A stretch of DNA of 64,000 nucleotides from Tribonema minus (Eukaryota; Sar; Xanthophyceae; Tribonematales; Tribonemataceae): NCBI GenBank assembly GCA_017506865.1, contig JAFCMP010000525.1, positions 186,001-250,000 of the forward strand. The letters are read 5' to 3'. A program made the translations under genes and the position numbers. How positions within the stretch are numbered: position 1 is the stretch's first letter; the number at the start of each line of letters is the position of its first letter. This document shows, in pieces, positions 44,639 to 58,960 of this stretch. The notes below the pieces were generated by a model, which saw only the letters and a list, made by a program, of their open reading frames with translations, made no database searches and was not told where the DNA came from.

Positions 44639-45716
44639 CGGTGGCAGCACTTGCTGCTTTTCTCGCTCACATGCACATCTTCTTCAAAAAAACATAAAAG
44701 TGACTTTATTCAAACAGGCCCGGCTGTTGGCCCGTGCACCCCTCCCTGCTGTCACTGGCGTGTACTTGCGTTGATTTTACCTGGTGTGCCAGCAGCGCGC
44801 ACAGTGCTAATGCGGTGCAGTGCGCAGGCATGAGCGTTGCTGTGCTGGCAGCGATGGCATATCATGTGACATGAGGAGTCTGCCTGTGTGCAATTTGCGA
44901 GTCATGCGTGCCACCAGGTAAGGAAATCAGCAACCGACCCGCTGACCTACCGGCGGATTCAGTGTTTTGCAGAATGCCATATGCCGTTGTACTACTAGTA
45001 GCTGTTTGCTCAGGCTGATCTACAAGTACTACATGTAGCCTGCTTGCCAGACACATTGAAAGCTTTGCCACACCCTGCCACTGCCCAACATATGCCTGCT
45101 TGTCGCTTTTGTGTTATTGCTTGTCAATTGCCTGTGCATCAGCCTGCTGTTCTGCAAACCAGTGCAGAACGCAACTCGCCGTTGCTGCAGCCACTCCTCT
45201 GAAAAATTTAATTTTGAAGCGTCAATCTGCATTAAACTTCAATTTGCTGTTCTGCACTCATACATGAAGGCACCATGACTACATCTGCTCAGGCGAAAGA
45301 TGCATGTAATGTGCAGCCAACATGATTTTACAAAGCAGCTGTCCTAGGGCAATTCAAACAATCAGGGCATAGAAAATTGAGTAGATTTTACACGTGTACT
45401 TCATTTAAATCAGCGTCCCAGCCTTCGCTTTCAAGAACTTAGTGTCGATGCTGCAGCGAGTGTGCTAGATGTTAAGGATCCTGAAGATCTCGGAACTTGA
45501 AGCTCAGTGTGGGTGTGCAGATGCGTAGCATAAGCAATTGATGCTCAGCCATACTCATCACAGGCAGCGATGCTCATTATAGCTCCGTGTAGTTTACGTT
45601 GCAACGCAACAGCTCATATGCATAATGCAAGCAGATTGCGTGTGCCGATGTGATCAAGTTTACAGTCGGTCGGGTAGTAAAGAAACGTTCGGCCTGAACG
45701 TCAACTTTCTGACCAG

Positions 45717-48700
45717 ATGCAGCGGGGTGTGAAAACTCATCCATCCACCCAGCGAGTACTGGCGGTACCGGCCCTCGGCATGCGTTGTATACGAGGTGCT
45801 TCTTGTCCGAGCCAACGCGCTAAGTGGACCTTGCGAAGCCCAACTCTCGCCCGCAATTTGACACGATTCGAGGCAAAGCAGACAGCTGTCCATCCTTTAA
45901 CGCCCGCAAGCACTACTGCTGGCGCTGTCCGCCATGTCGAGGTTTCCGCAGCTACCACCGACGCCGACGCCGCCTCGAGCCCCACAGGATCGTTTGGTGC
46001 TGATAAACTCAGCCTGGTGGCGGGCTTCGCTCGACGTTTGAGGACTTCGGCGAACCTCGTGATTGAGGAGGCACTTCACAAGGAAACGTGAGTTTCTCAG
46101 CCTGAAACCGCGTCGTGACCGTCAAAATCAAGTGCTTTGTGCGGAGCCTGCCACCAGAGTCACACGGTGTTGCTGAAGGCGCTACAAGATTGCCTCAGGC
46201 GCAGTACCGAGTGTGCGCAGCTGACCCAGCTACTGAAGTCGCGGTGCTGTAACTTTTTGCCTCTGTCTACCGTTAGTGTATGCACAGTGCGCCGCACGGC
46301 CACCCAAGTACTATGCTATAGACTAGTAATAGCTGCTAGCAAATGGATCTGACGTAGTTGTGCATCAAGACGGCTTCCGCACCGTGACAGGCATGGCCTC
46401 GCCTCAGTCAGACTTCTTCAATATCATCACATCACAATGTTTGATGCTGCCTTCAGGCTGTGTAAAGCAGCCGCTGAGCGCGCCTCAGGCCTCCACTTTG
46501 AGCTTAATCACCAATAAAATTCCAGCTCTCGCAGTGACTGTGGCATGCCATGCGGAATGCGACGTATGGCTCTGATTGGGGATGGCAATCATGCTACGTA
46601 TTTGTAATGTGTGCACAGGCTTCCTCAACTCCCACGCAACACCGTGTCACGACTCACAGATGGCAACAGGACACTCTACATCATTGGAGTGGTTCAAGGA
46701 TGGTGAGCTTACCAATTATCAATGACTTGAGTAGTTCTGTGCCCTTTACGTACATGGTATGCTCACAACATAAGGCTCCCACAAGTCTGAATAGCTAATA
46801 GCATGTTCAGGCTAGTTTGTTCGCTCGCAGTAAGTTGAACCTGTCACAAGGGGGAAAGTTATGAGAAGCAAGCAATTCAGGTTTGTCAAAATGGGTGAGG
46901 CCCTGCTCAAGACCTTCCAACATGGTTGTTGTGGCTTATTTTGGATGGTTGCAATGGGCGAGGCCCAATTAAAGCTGTGGGCGATTCCCCAGGGCGCGAA
47001 CACCTGCTAAAGCCTCGGAGCGTGTGGTTTCATCCGTGGTCTGTCTAGAAAAATCCACGTTTACCAGCAGCCCTCAGTTGAGACACCGTGTGTACCTGTG
47101 ACACCTCCGAAATTCGGTTCCATTCATGTCAAATTTTTGAATTGATACGCGCAGCCACTATAACTAACCAATTGTTGTTTGCCACTTTTTTAATTGAAGG
47201 ACCAAGTAGAAGCATGTGCCAGCTGCGCAGCCTGACCGAGCGGTGTCATGTAGACTAAGTATATTGCTGCGCATGACGTCACCACAACGGCAATTTGGCC
47301 GGGCACCCTGAAGTGGGTGGTGCATGTTGTGGGTGCAATACCTCAATGGGCACTATCAGAATATAAAGTAATTTGAGCAGCATCAGCTGCCACAGTCTTC
47401 TTCAAGGCCGAGGTTTGCATGCAGGGAAGGCATGTGCCTGAATCTGCACCATACATGCTTTGAATTGTAGCATTCCATACTACTAGTTGAGGGAAATCCA
47501 ATTTTTGAATGCCGGCAAATGCCGAGGCTGCTTCTTATGATCAGACATGCTATGGCTGCCAGATTTGGCAGGAGAAGCTGGTGCTCCTAGTACACACGCT
47601 ATCTTGGCCTCGTACACAGGCGAACTTGTCACCGTGCGTTCTACAGATGTTATCAAACACTGCGGATTCAACACTATAGATATAAGCAATACCTGTGCAG
47701 GTGCATTGATGGCATATATATGCTGCAATTGACTCACCAAGCGATGTTGACATGTCGACTTGCTAGTCAGGATGAGTCTCACTGTGCAGCTGGTATGCTT
47801 CATCCGCAGTGAAGTGGCCTGTGACAGGCCATGCTTCTCGTACCTATGCAAGGCCTAGGCTGTCTTCCATTTTGTGGTTGTAATGACTGCAGCAATACAT
47901 GCTGATCCAACTACTGAACTGGTTGACTGATCTTGCTGTTATCGGCAGCACCGATGACGGAATGGAAATTATTAAGACAGCAACCTGGCTCAAGGTCAGT
48001 TGATTCAGTTGATTCAAACTTGGACCTATTGCAAACAACACTACTGGCAACAACAGCAATTGTCTGGCGTTCAACGGCACCTGTATATCCTAACTGCCAG
48101 TGGTAGTGACATCATGATTTACTGGTAGGCACATGCACTCCAAATGTGCTTCTGCTGAGGCACAACGAGAACCGGAGAAGTTCTTCCAATCAACTTGTGA
48201 CTCAAAAAAATAACAAATTCAATTATTGATTTTTTTGTAGCCGAGGGTTATCTTGATCCAGGGTTTGACGTACTGCAAACCCTGACCCTAGCCCTAAGAT
48301 GGCGGCCGTGTGCAGCATCTATTGCGCACACACATTGCGAAGGCTCCAGCGAACTGCCGGCACCCTCGTGCCATTGAGAACCGCCGCGTCCTCTACATGC
48401 AGCATCTGGTCCAGCGCTGGCAGGTGCTCTTGAAGATGCGGTATTCAAGCGTCATGTGCCAGCGGCAAATGCTTGCAGATGTGTGCAATGCTACCACAGG
48501 CGGCTGCTGTCCTGGCAGTCCGTGTGTGCAGCACAGTTTGCAATCATGCAGGCGCACATGATGGTGTGCCGGAATTTAAATAATGACTCAGCCATCGTCG
48601 AGCACCGGCATGGCTCCTTTTTTTGATATACTTATGCAGGCGCTACACTGGGTAGGCGAGACTCAGTCATGCTTACTGCACTCTGACCAAACTTGCCCTG

Positions 48701-50783
48701 AAGCTAGTACGTACCCCCCTTTCCCGCAGCAGGGCTTATACCCCGCGGCGCCGACGTCGCTGCGCAGGTCCGACTGCGTGATAATGCTTACGCTGACAAC
48801 AATACCTGCCCTTGCGATGATACATACCTCCCCACCGTGGGTGACACTTCCCCCTCCCCCTCCCCCCCCCCCCCCCCCTCCCAACAACAGGGCTTCTACC
48901 TCGCGAGCACCAACGTGGCCACGCAGGTCTGCGAGTACTACTAGTAGGCGCTGCTTGATCACGCATACCCTCAGGCTAGGGCTGACAACAATACATGCCC
49001 TGAACTGACAACATGCCCCCCCCCCCCCCCAACACAAGTTATCTACCCCGCGAGCGCTGACGTGGCCGCGCAGGTCTGCTTTTTACAAATACCTGCTCTG
49101 ACACTGATACCTATTGCATCATGCCGTTGGGTCAGTGCTTAAATACTATAGTTGCTAAAGTCGTTACCTCATCGCCTGACTTTGCCAACATGATGTACAC
49201 ATGCACGTAGCCCTTTTGTTGATGCAGCCAGATGCCATGCTCCATGATACCTCGAGTGGTGTCACGGACCAGTGCCGCGGGCGCGTCGGCTATCATGCGT
49301 CATGGTTCTCGCCGCGCGATCGCCCGATACACACAGATGCCAGCAACACATTTGAGTTCGAGACTGACGGCTTTTTCTGGCCCAATCCTGTAACGTTGTC
49401 GGAGGCTCGCTGGTATGCACCAACGATCCAGCTCGACCTGAGCATTTTGGACGCACTGCTTTATATGGAAGGCTATGCAATGACCTGCATGGCTGCATTC
49501 ATTCTGGAGTGGGCATACTGGCAGGTGCTCAAACCCAGAACATATATGGTGTGACCAATACATAACCAGAACTCACATTTGAGCAAACATGCACACAAAC
49601 CGTTGAAAGGTCGGTTACTGGCATGTAGCTTGTGAGTGCTGCATATGTAGATGAGCTGTGTCCACGCAACGTAGACACTGGCTAAATGTTTGGCTCTGTC
49701 AGCAATGTGTGCACTCACATGTCATCTGTGATGCCTAAAGACGCTCACCTGCCAGTGAGTACATCATGTCACGCGTTTGTAAAACAGTTGAAATCACACC
49801 ACGCAGTACTAATTTGTAGGCAATGATATGGATGTTAATGCGCCAAAGCGTGACGCCTGTCGGGTGCATATGCAAACGTGCAAACGTGCAAAAGGCATAG
49901 AATTGAATGGCATGTCAGGCTACGCTGTCTGATGCTTGAGCTGTGTGTATGAGCCACATTGGCCGTTACATATGCATACACCACCAGTCAGGACTCACTG
50001 TGGCACTTAGATTCTGCGTGCCAGCGCCAAAGTTCTGAATCTGAGCTGCCAGACTGAGTGCCAGTGTGTTGGCGCTTGTAACTGAACCAGACAACATGCA
50101 ACGTGTTTATTTGCTTTGTGCAGCTTCGTAATACGCCGAACACGATGCAGCACTCATACTGGGACGAGAAGGTCAGCTCAAGCAAGTCGTCAAACGACTT
50201 CACCCCATACGTTTGGGCTTTGGCAACGCAGACCAGAAGGCCACTGGTCAACGTAGGGAGGCCATATGCGGATACAGTCCAGGCCATGGCCAGAGCTATT
50301 GCGGAGTCATCCGGCGTCAACGTGTTTCAGCTCTGGCAGGCATGCTATTGCTTGGACCAGCCGCAGTGCGGCACTCCACACCGCAGACTCCACGACCGGT
50401 CCTGGAGAGAATTCGTATCATATAGCAACAAGGAGGATGGCTACAAACAGCGTGAGGTGCACAATGCACAGCACCGGCAGCTTTTGGACAGCATTTTGCA
50501 CAAGTCACGCTGGCGGTCGCGGGACGTGCTGCAGCGTGAGTATCACGATGTCTTCAAAGCCAACAACCCTATGTTGTATGAGGCTTTCATCACGGAGCAG
50601 GGCATGTACACAGCAGAGGCAGCGCAGCGCTTCATGCGCGCTCGCAAGGCGCAGACTGCCATGCTGGTGGTGGGGGTGGCACACCAGAGCGCGGTCGAGC
50701 AGCACCTGTGTGACGCGCACGGTTATGCCATGGGTATGCCCACCAGGTCACAGTTGATCAAAGATGCGCACTTTGCAGCTTAG
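45717..50783 (+). CDS. TraB/PrgY-like domain protein, copy 1 (exon model incomplete)
   Basis: Visible exons: 45717-46087 (MQRGVKTHPSTQRVL.., Arg-rich start with no early acids, possibly a mitochondrial presequence); 46619-46702, joined in phase through a split ACG codon (LPQLPRNTVSRLTDG then RTLYIIGVVQG); middle exons unresolved (candidates end at about 47699, 47994 and 48420; three micro-exon copies at 48733-49073); 49228-49524 (PDAMLHDTSSG to ILEWAYWQ); 50124-50783 (SYWDEKV, VNVGRPYADTVQAMARAIAE, NNPMLYEAFITEQ, AMLVVGVAHQSAVEQHL). RTLYIIGV..G near the start and LVVGVAHQSAVEQHL near the end resemble the two conserved ends of TraB/PrgY/Tiki-superfamily proteins; normally GTxH, here GVVQ, so catalytic competence is doubtful. 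The family call is from memory. Confidence 0.5.
48277..48298 (-). repeat. Interstitial telomere-type repeat (degenerate)
   Basis: AAACCCTGACCCTAGCCCTAA directly before a candidate exon of the TraB-like gene. Confidence 0.6.
48733..49073 (+). repeat. Triplicated 35-36-nt exon with flanks
   Basis: AACAG|GGCTTCTACCTCGCGAGC..ACGCAG|GTCTGC at 48891-48926 has sister copies at 48733-48767 and about 49039-49073. Intervening intron sequence (CTGACAACAATACMTGCCCT) and C-tracts repeat too. Protein: GFYLASTNVATQ, GLYPAAPTSLRR, VIYPASADVAAQ; the middle copy is the most exon-like. Confidence 0.65.
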
Positions 50784-52177
50784 GAATGTCTATGCCGTCG
50801 GGTGTCGGGTGTGCGTCCGTGGACCAAGAGCCTGAGATCTGGATCAACTTTACTGGGCATTGGGCAGTTCCAGCTCCTTTGGCAACACAGACATGCACAA
50901 TCTTTTGGAAAGCTAGCTTGCATTTTTTGTTGTGTCGTTGCAACTGCAGTTGCTATGAAGCTGTGCGCTATACAGGCTTTAGATCCAACTCATCTGCACT
51001 TGAAAAATGGCCTGCTCTCACCTGAGAATGCTCAAAATCGCTGACCAGCTGCCGCTCCAGAAAGCGTTCATCCGTGTCTGCCTATGTGCAAGCCATCACC
51101 CACTGATCAATGTATATACTTTGAAGTAGGTTCCGAGCCTGTGGCCTTCGGCTCCCACGTGACGCAGTGTCGCGGCTTACGGCTGGCAACAGCCTGAGGA
51201 TGCTCTACATCTTCGGAGTGGTGCAGGGATGCTGAGGCCACAAAATGCTGCAAAATATGATTTGCAGGACCATTGACGCAATCATCATGCCTGAAAGCCT
51301 ACTAGTGGTGTAGTACTAGAAGATTTAAAACTGCGCATACATGTCCTGTTCAATTACTGTTGCAATCATGTGTACCAGCATCCATCGTGCATTGGGCCCG
51401 TGAGTCTCTACCGATGTTCATGTGTATACATCAACAGTACTGCAAAGCTGGCAAGAAGTTGGAAAGTGTATCAGTTCCTGCCGTCTAACTTAAAGGGTAT
51501 CTGTCAGATGCCACAGGGCATGCGAGCGGGAGTTCAGCGCTCCCGACTTGGTCAAAGTACTTCTGTAACAGTTGCTGTACTCCGTTCATGTATGCCAGAT
51601 GATCCGCAAGAGATATTTTATTACCAAAGGCAAGTGATTGATCCGCAAGAGATGCTCACAGCCAAGCCATCAGTACCAGGTCCTGTATGTAGTCAGAGGG
51701 TGTTTGTCAAAAGCCGCATCGCCTGTGGCGGGGATTTCATCATTTTCATGATTTTAATAAAGATATTCTATGTGAGTGCTCCTGCTCACAACAAAACCGC
51801 CAAAGTACTCTGAGAATCAGACTTGACCTGAAGTCTACAGACTGAGTGTATTGAGTAGGCCCGAGCGCCACTGCTGCGTGCAGCTGGCTACATGTCGCCC
51901 AGCGTCCGGACCTTGCTGCCAGTGCAGTGCCTGCATCATATTTTCAGCTTGGAGTCAGAGTGTACAGACTTACGGTGCGCGTTACAGCAGTGGTCATATG
52001 CCACAGTGTGACTTGGACCCATCAGCGCCTGCGAGCCAGCATCGCGCGGAGTGCAGCATCATGATCCTCGCACGGCGCACGCGCTACGTTGAGCCTGCGG
52101 CAGCAGGTCCTGGAGTGGGAGACCTGTCAGGCTAATATTCAGAGGGGTATGCCACCATGCGGTCCTACTAGATTGCC
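50784..52177. other. Spacer between the two duplication units
   Basis: No complete gene. 51127-51229 is a third, diverged copy of the TraB-like exon 2 (LPRDAVSRLTAGN, then LYIFGVVQG), and 51113-51127 is an ACTTTGAAGTA palindrome. The rest shows no supportable feature. Confidence 0.5.
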
Positions 52178-55100
52178 GACTTGCAGTACATGCATGAGAG
52201 ACCAAAGCGGTGCCGCGCGTTCGCCAGACGTCAGCGCGTGTGAGTGCCCCTGCATCACAATGTGCATCGCGTATGCCACCTCTGCACCTGACTGACTCAA
52301 TGCGGCGCGTGTGCTGCCCTCGTGCGCAGGCCGGCGCCACAATGCTGAGCGTTGAGGGACAGCCGTCCAACTTGTTGGGCGACAGCGTGCTCTGTTGCGC
52401 GACGCTGAAGCTCGCGATGGAGATCGCGGAGACCGTCAGAACAGCACAAGCACGACGGCGGCTGCATTTAATGCTGTTCTCAGTCACCGTGTGACACACA
52501 CATTATCAAAAAGATTTTTTTTGAGCACCACAAAGTGATTATACTCACACAGGCCCCAGTTCCGTCCCTTGTATCCCTCCCTGCTGTCACTGGCGTGTGC
52601 TGTTGCGTGCGTTGACTTGGTGTGCCGGCCTGGCGCACAGCACTGTCTCGTGCAGTGTGCAGGCATGAGCGTTGCTGTCAGCAGCAGCGGTGGCACATGA
52701 TGGGACATGATGAGTCTGCCCAGTGAGCATTTGCAAGTTACATACGTGGCACTGCGCCACTTCATCACAACCTATAGCGAAGGCCAACTGACCGAGCGGC
52801 TGATTCAGTGTTTTGCAGAGCGCAATGGTGGCTGTGGTGCTGATCGACATGAAGTGTAGCGCGTTCGCCAGAGGCATCGAAAACTTTGCTACGCCCGGTA
52901 CCCCTGCCACGCCAAATATACTTCAAGTATGCCTGAATGTTGCTTTTGTCTATTGCTTCTGCACATCAAACTGCTGTCCTGCAAACCAGTACAGTACGCC
53001 AGTCACCGTTGCTGCAGCTGCTCCTTGAAAGATAAACATGCAGCATAACCTGCTGTTCTGCACTCAGTTCACAAAGTCACCATAACTGCTCAGAAGAAAG
53101 ATTGAAGTCAATCAACTGCATCAACTAGCTCTAGAGCAGGGCAACTAAAAAAACCAGAGTGTAGCAAACTGAGTACATAGATTTCAAACTTCATTGAAAT
53201 CAGCGTCCCAGCCTTCGCATTCAAGAACTTAGTGTCTATGCTGATGAGAGCAATCACCTCAACGCATTCCAGACACGCCAGGAATGTTCGGCATGAACGT
53301 CAACTTTCTGACCAGACGCTGCGGGGTGTCGATACGAGTGAAAAAAAAACTCAGTGCCTGCTGCCCTCATTCAACAATGCAGCGACTACTGGCGGTGCCG
53401 GTCCTCGGCATGCGTCATTTACGACTGCCGGGTGCTTCTTTCTCAAGCCAACGCGCTGGTGGGACCCTGCGAAGCCGAACTCCTGCCCGCCATTTGACAC
53501 GATTCGCTCAGCCTGTCGGAAGCTTCAAGTCAAAGCAGGCAGCAGCCGCTTTCCAACCCTTTGTGCCCGCAAGCACAACTGCTGGCGCTGTTCGCCATGT
53601 CAGGACTTCCGCAGCTACTACCGATGCCGCTTCGAGCCCGACCAAAGCATCTGAGGCTGATGGACTCAGCCTGGAGACTGATGAAGAATTCTTCAAGGAC
53701 GTGTTAGTTGCTCAGGTCTTGGACCCGCTTTGTGTTATGTGATTGAGTGGGCGTGAATGAAGCGGCTGCATCGGCGTCTGCAGCTTGAGGGCCAGGTGCA
53801 GGCGCCGCGGCAGCGGCCGCCACTGCGTCCAGCACGGTATCGACTGCGTGCAGGGCTGACCCAGTTACTGTAGTCGCAGTAACTGCAACTCTCTGCCACC
53901 TTCTGTCATCAGTGGCGCACCCGGGTCTGCGCAGATCGCCACACGGCCATCCAAGTACTATGCTATAGTAATGGCTGATAGCCAGCTGCTGGTTCTGGTT
54001 GACTTCAGGAAGCATCTAATGTCTTCCACACGGGCATGGCCTCACCTCATTCAGACTTCATCGCTATCAACATATTATCACAGAATGTGATGCTGACTTC
54101 AGGCTGCTCTTGGAGCTCGCTCACCAAGAATTTCAGGCTCTCACAGTGACTGTTGAACGCCATGCAGAATGAGGCACAGCTATGACCGGTCCAACAAATT
54201 GAATGCCACTTATTTTTGATGTGCGCACAGGCTTCCTCGGCTCCCGCGTGACACTGTTTCACGACTCACAGATGGCGACAGGACACTCTACATCATTGGA
54301 GTGGTTCAGGGATGGTGAGCCTATTAATTGTTCAACGAAGTTTATGGCTTAAGCAGTGATGTAGCCTTTGCTCAAGTATTACATGGCGTGCCGCAGTGCT
54401 TCATACTTGGGGGCCCCCCGGGCCAGCACATCATGATTATCGACCTGAATGGCCGCATTCGGGCTGTCTTGTTTGCTTGCAGCAAATTAAACGTTTCACA
54501 AGGGGGAGGGACTTTTTGGAAGCAATAAAATTTGCAATCCACCGTGGCTGATTATTATACAATTGAAGTGGGTGAAAGCCGCGATCAAGGTGGTTCTATG
54601 ACATCTGTACTACTGAACAACACAGTACTGCGCGTGCCGTGGCCCGGGCTAAGGCCCCAATCAAGCTTAGTAAGGCCATTGGCAATCCCTAGGGCGCAAA
54701 CATGTGCACCTGCTAAAACCTTGGAGCAATTTGTGTGATTTCATTTGCAGTTTGTCTTAGATATGCACTCTGACCAGCAGCCCACAGCCGTTTCCCAGTG
54801 TACCTATGTTGGGCTTCAAGTTGTCCGAAATTTGACTCCATCGGGTAAATGCAGAATGATACATGCAGGCCCTACATTAAACTAATTGGTTTTGTCAAAA
54901 AACCAGAAGCAAGCGTCGGCGTCCGCTGTGCAGCCTGACTGAATGGCATAGGTCAGACTAGGTCAATTACTGCACAAACGTGACGTCACCACAAACATCC
55001 GACCAGGCACCCTGACGGCCTTACAGTTATTCCATGAGCCTCTGAGTGTGATGTTGCAGATGATAATATTTCAAGCTAAAACCACACCTTGTCACAGAGA

Positions 55101-58100
55101 GCTCTATGATCGTCTTTTGATTCGGTTCCATTGAATTCGATATAAAGAACTCAAAGCAGGATAGCTGCGACAGTCTTCTGCAAGACCGAGGCTTGCACGA
55201 AGGGAATGTATGTGCCTGAATATGCCGAGGCTTGCACGAAGGGAAGGCATGTGCCTGAATATGCACTACACCTCATTCCTACTTCAAAGTACAGCAAAAT
55301 AGCATCATGACATTGTACTTAAGAATTCTATCTGTCAGAAGTATATATGCACTCCCGTCTTGCTTACAAATGCCTGTTTCATATGATCAGACGTGCTATG
55401 GCTGCCAGAGTCGGCAGGAGGAGCTGGTGCACGCTCCTAGTACACATATTATTGATTAATATCGTGAGCCCTTACACAGGCAAACGTGTCACCGTGCGTT
55501 CTGCTGTTGATTCGAAACAGATCTTCACAGACACTTTGGAAGCATTCAATATTACAATACCTGTGCAGGCGCATTGATGGCATATATTTGCTGCAGTTGG
55601 CTCACCAAGTATTGTTGACATGTAGACTCGCCAAGCAGCATGAGTCTCACTGTACACCTGTAGCACTTCATCCGCAGTGAAGTGGCCTGTACAGGCCATG
55701 CTTCTCATGCCTGTGCAAGGCCTATTAGGCCCTGAGTATGCCGTCTTCCATTTCGTGGTTGCAATGGCGACAGTAATACATGCTGATCCGACTAGTGAAC
55801 CGGTTGACTGATCTTGCTGTTGCCCGCAGCACCAATGACAGAGTGGAAATTTTCAAGATAGCAACCTGGCTCAAGGTCAGTGATTTAACAGTACTGACAA
55901 CACTACTGGCAATAACAGTAGTTGTCTGGCTTCGAATATTGCTTGTGTAAGCGAACTGCCAGTGGGCAACACATTGTGATCATTGAGTCACTGCACTCAA
56001 TTTGAGCTGCTGCAGAGGCAAATGTATACATTGCATGAACGGCCGGGCTTTCAAGCAATTGCAATCCTTGCAGCTGAAACGTTTGCCATTGCAATGGCGC
56101 TGCAGGATTCTCGGGCACTGACTAGCATCACGAACGGTAGCATGGATGCCGGCGAGCGGCATTGAACAAATCCATGCACCACTCAGTAAGGCTTCAAGCC
56201 GCAAGGCTTAACCTGCCATCATGATGGGTTTTCAAGCTGTTCAGTACTACAGAAGCAAGCTAGTGTACCGTAACACTTCTGCCCGTTACAGTATGTACAT
56301 GTCAGCTACAATTGCCACAGACCTGCATGCTTTACTGTCAATGTGTAAGGCGTTCCATCCAAACTGCAGTGTGCTGGGGGAAACCCTTTGCTGCAGGTGA
56401 GTTCCAAGACCGAATCTGAGATCACGATGCACTTCATATGATCTTCCAAACTTTGAGTCAGTGTAGCTTTGTGCAGCTTCTATCAATTGGCATGAATGAA
56501 CTTGAACCCATGCATGGGCCAGGCCACTGTCAGAGGTAGTGTTGGACGCCACCCTCATAGGCATGCCAATTGAATCTTATTAAGCAACTTGCAGGCCAAA
56601 AACAGACGTAGCTGCGTAGGGGTATTCAGCAGATCCACATGGCAGTGCAACGGATGGACTGAGGTTCTTGCATTCTACTCCAGAACCTGAGGCTATTGGT
56701 GACCAAGGAATCCACAACAGCTGCAGTTACCAAACTTCAAGTTGGCGCAGGAACTTTGGCATCAAGCACCGTCACTGACAAGAATATGCCCCCAAGCGCC
56801 ATACACTTTGATGCAGAAATAGTGCCGCCAAGCATCGTGTGCCAGACTGAGTGCTGAAACCTCACGTCCTCTGAACACATCCCTTGCACTGCAGAGCACA
56901 ACGCCTAGCTTATAAATTCATATACTTTGAAGTATGGTGTGCAAATGGGCTTCACCACTACGCAGTGTTCGATTAGTTCAAGAATTACAAATTTCTGAAG
57001 TGCATAGGGACACTGTCAGATCTGGGTCTCAGACCTGCAAATGTCATGTGCAAATTACATGTTGTGATGCTCACATTTGCCGGGACTTGGCTTCTGTCAG
57101 TGTATTCAAGCTTGCTTAGCATTGACAAGTTTCAAATGCTTTGCCACCCATATTATATAAATCCTGACTGGCTGTACATCTTCCAACGCGCCAGAAAGGT
57201 TGCTAACTCAGGCTGATGTGTGCGCATGTCCGGTCATCTGCCAAAAAAAGAGTTGTCTCCGAGTACAGCATTGTATTTATTGGATCATCCATCATGCTTC
57301 ATTCCCACACTGCATGCCTTTGCCAGTGGGCCCATGGGCTACTTGTCAGACACAAGAGGCTGCAGAAGCTACATCATTGTCTGACATCAAACGCGTACAC
57401 ATGCACGTGGCCTTTTTGCTGATGCAGCCAGATGCCATGCTCCATGATTCCTCGAGTGGTATCACAGGCCAGGGCCGCGGACGCATTGGCTACCATGTGT
57501 TAATGAAACACACCGATGCCAGCGACACGTTTGAGTTTGAGACTGAAGGCCTTGTCAGGCCCAATCCTGTAACATTATCGGAGGCCTGTCAGCAGGCACC
57601 AAGGATCCAGCCAGACCTGCGCAGTGTGTTGGATGCACTGCGTTATGTGAAAGGCTATGCAATGACCTGCATGGCTACATCCATCCTGGAGTGGGCACAG
57701 GTGCGCAAACCCAGAACATATGCTTTGACCAATCCCAACAGTCAGCAGCACTTTGAGCAAATGCACGCACTCAAACCATTGAATGGTCGGTCGCCTGCAT
57801 GTATACATGGCACAACTGTGAGTGCTGCACATGTAGTGAACTACATTCAACGCAAAATAAATACTGTATGAGCATTTGGCTCAGTCAATGATGTGGCACT
57901 CACATGTCATCTGTGATGCCTGTAGGCGCTCACATGACTGCATATTATTAATGCCACGCATTTTGACAGCAATCACACAATGCAGTGCTACTGCGAAGTA
58001 TGTATAGGGGTTTGAACTAAACAGTATATACATGCAGCAATATGGACTACAAATGCTGCCAAGCGCAGAGTGTAGTGCCCGTTGGGCGCACATGCAAACA

Positions 58101-58960
58101 TACCAGAGGTACCAATATCTCAGGCAACTTCTCTCTGACGCTTGAGCATGCGTGTGGGCCGTTGCAGATTGTCATGGATGCATACAATCACCGCAAGGAC
58201 TCGCCCTAGATCTGCATGCCTGCGCCGGAGTTCAGAATCTGAGCTGTCAGCGCCAGTGGTTTTGATGCCTTGTAAGTGAACTAGATGTTATTCCATGTAT
58301 TTGTTCACTGTGTGCAGCATACATCGGACACGACGCACTCATACTGGGATGAGAAGGTCAGCAACAGCATGTCGGCAACCTACTTCGCCGTGCCCGTGAA
58401 GGTTCTGGCAGAGCAGTACAAAGTGCCACTGGTCAGCGTAGGGAGGCCCCATGCGGACACGGTTCGAGCCATGGCCAGAGCTATTGCAGAGTCATCCGGC
58501 GCCAACTTGTTCCAGCTGTGGCAGGCATGCTGGTGCTTGAGCCAGCCGCAGTGCGGAAACGCCGCGACGCCAGGAAATTCGTGCCGACTTGCAATATTGA
58601 TGAGGACATGAAGCGCCGCGATGAGCATAAAGCACAACACCAGCAGTTTCTGGACTACACATTGCAGATATCGCGCTGGCGATCTCGTAATGTGTTGCAG
58701 CGCGAGTATCATGACGTGTTCAAAGCCGACAACCCACTGTTGTATGAGGCATTTGTTACAGAGCAGGGGGTGTACACCGCAGAGGCAGTGCGGCATTTCA
58801 TGGGCAGTCACAAGGCTCGATCTGCTGTGCTGTTGGTCGGGGTGGCACACCAAAGCGCAGTGGAGCAGCACCTGTGTGAGGCACATGGTTTTGCCATTTG
58901 CGCGCCCACAGCATCACAGTTAATCACAGTTGCCAGGGAGCAGAACCCGGCTGCTTCCAA
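52178..58960 (+). repeat. Segmental duplication, unit 2
   Basis: Second copy of 44355-50783 in the same orientation (anchors listed there). The left junction lies within the intron before the IMPase last exon, so unit 2 begins with an orphan piece of the IMPase gene. Confidence 0.85.
52330..52494 (+). pseudogene. Orphan copy of IMPase last exon, stop lost
   Basis: AGATMLSVEGQPSNLLGDS.. preceded by GTGCGCAG as in the real exon at 44513. The TGA after RTAQA is changed to CGA, so the frame runs on for 13 codons. There are no upstream IMPase exons, so it is not expected to be expressed as a phosphatase. Confidence 0.85.

Larger units (their letters stand above)
44355..50783 (+). repeat. Segmental duplication, unit 1
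   Basis: Homologous in order and orientation to 52178-58960. Anchor pairs: IMPase last exon 44513/52330; CAGCGTCCCAGCCTTCG 45413/53201; TTGGAGTGGTTCA exon 46619/54231; TGGCTCAAG|GTCAGT 47990/55870; CCAGATGCCATGCTCC 49228/57428; TCATACTGGGA 50150/58340. Offsets range from about 7.6 to 8.2 kb, so indels are common and the duplication is old. Confidence 0.85.

Noticed and set aside
48840-49035. Poly-Pro ORF and G-rich - strand ORFs
   Set aside because: Produced by C-tract intron sequence between the micro-exon copies.
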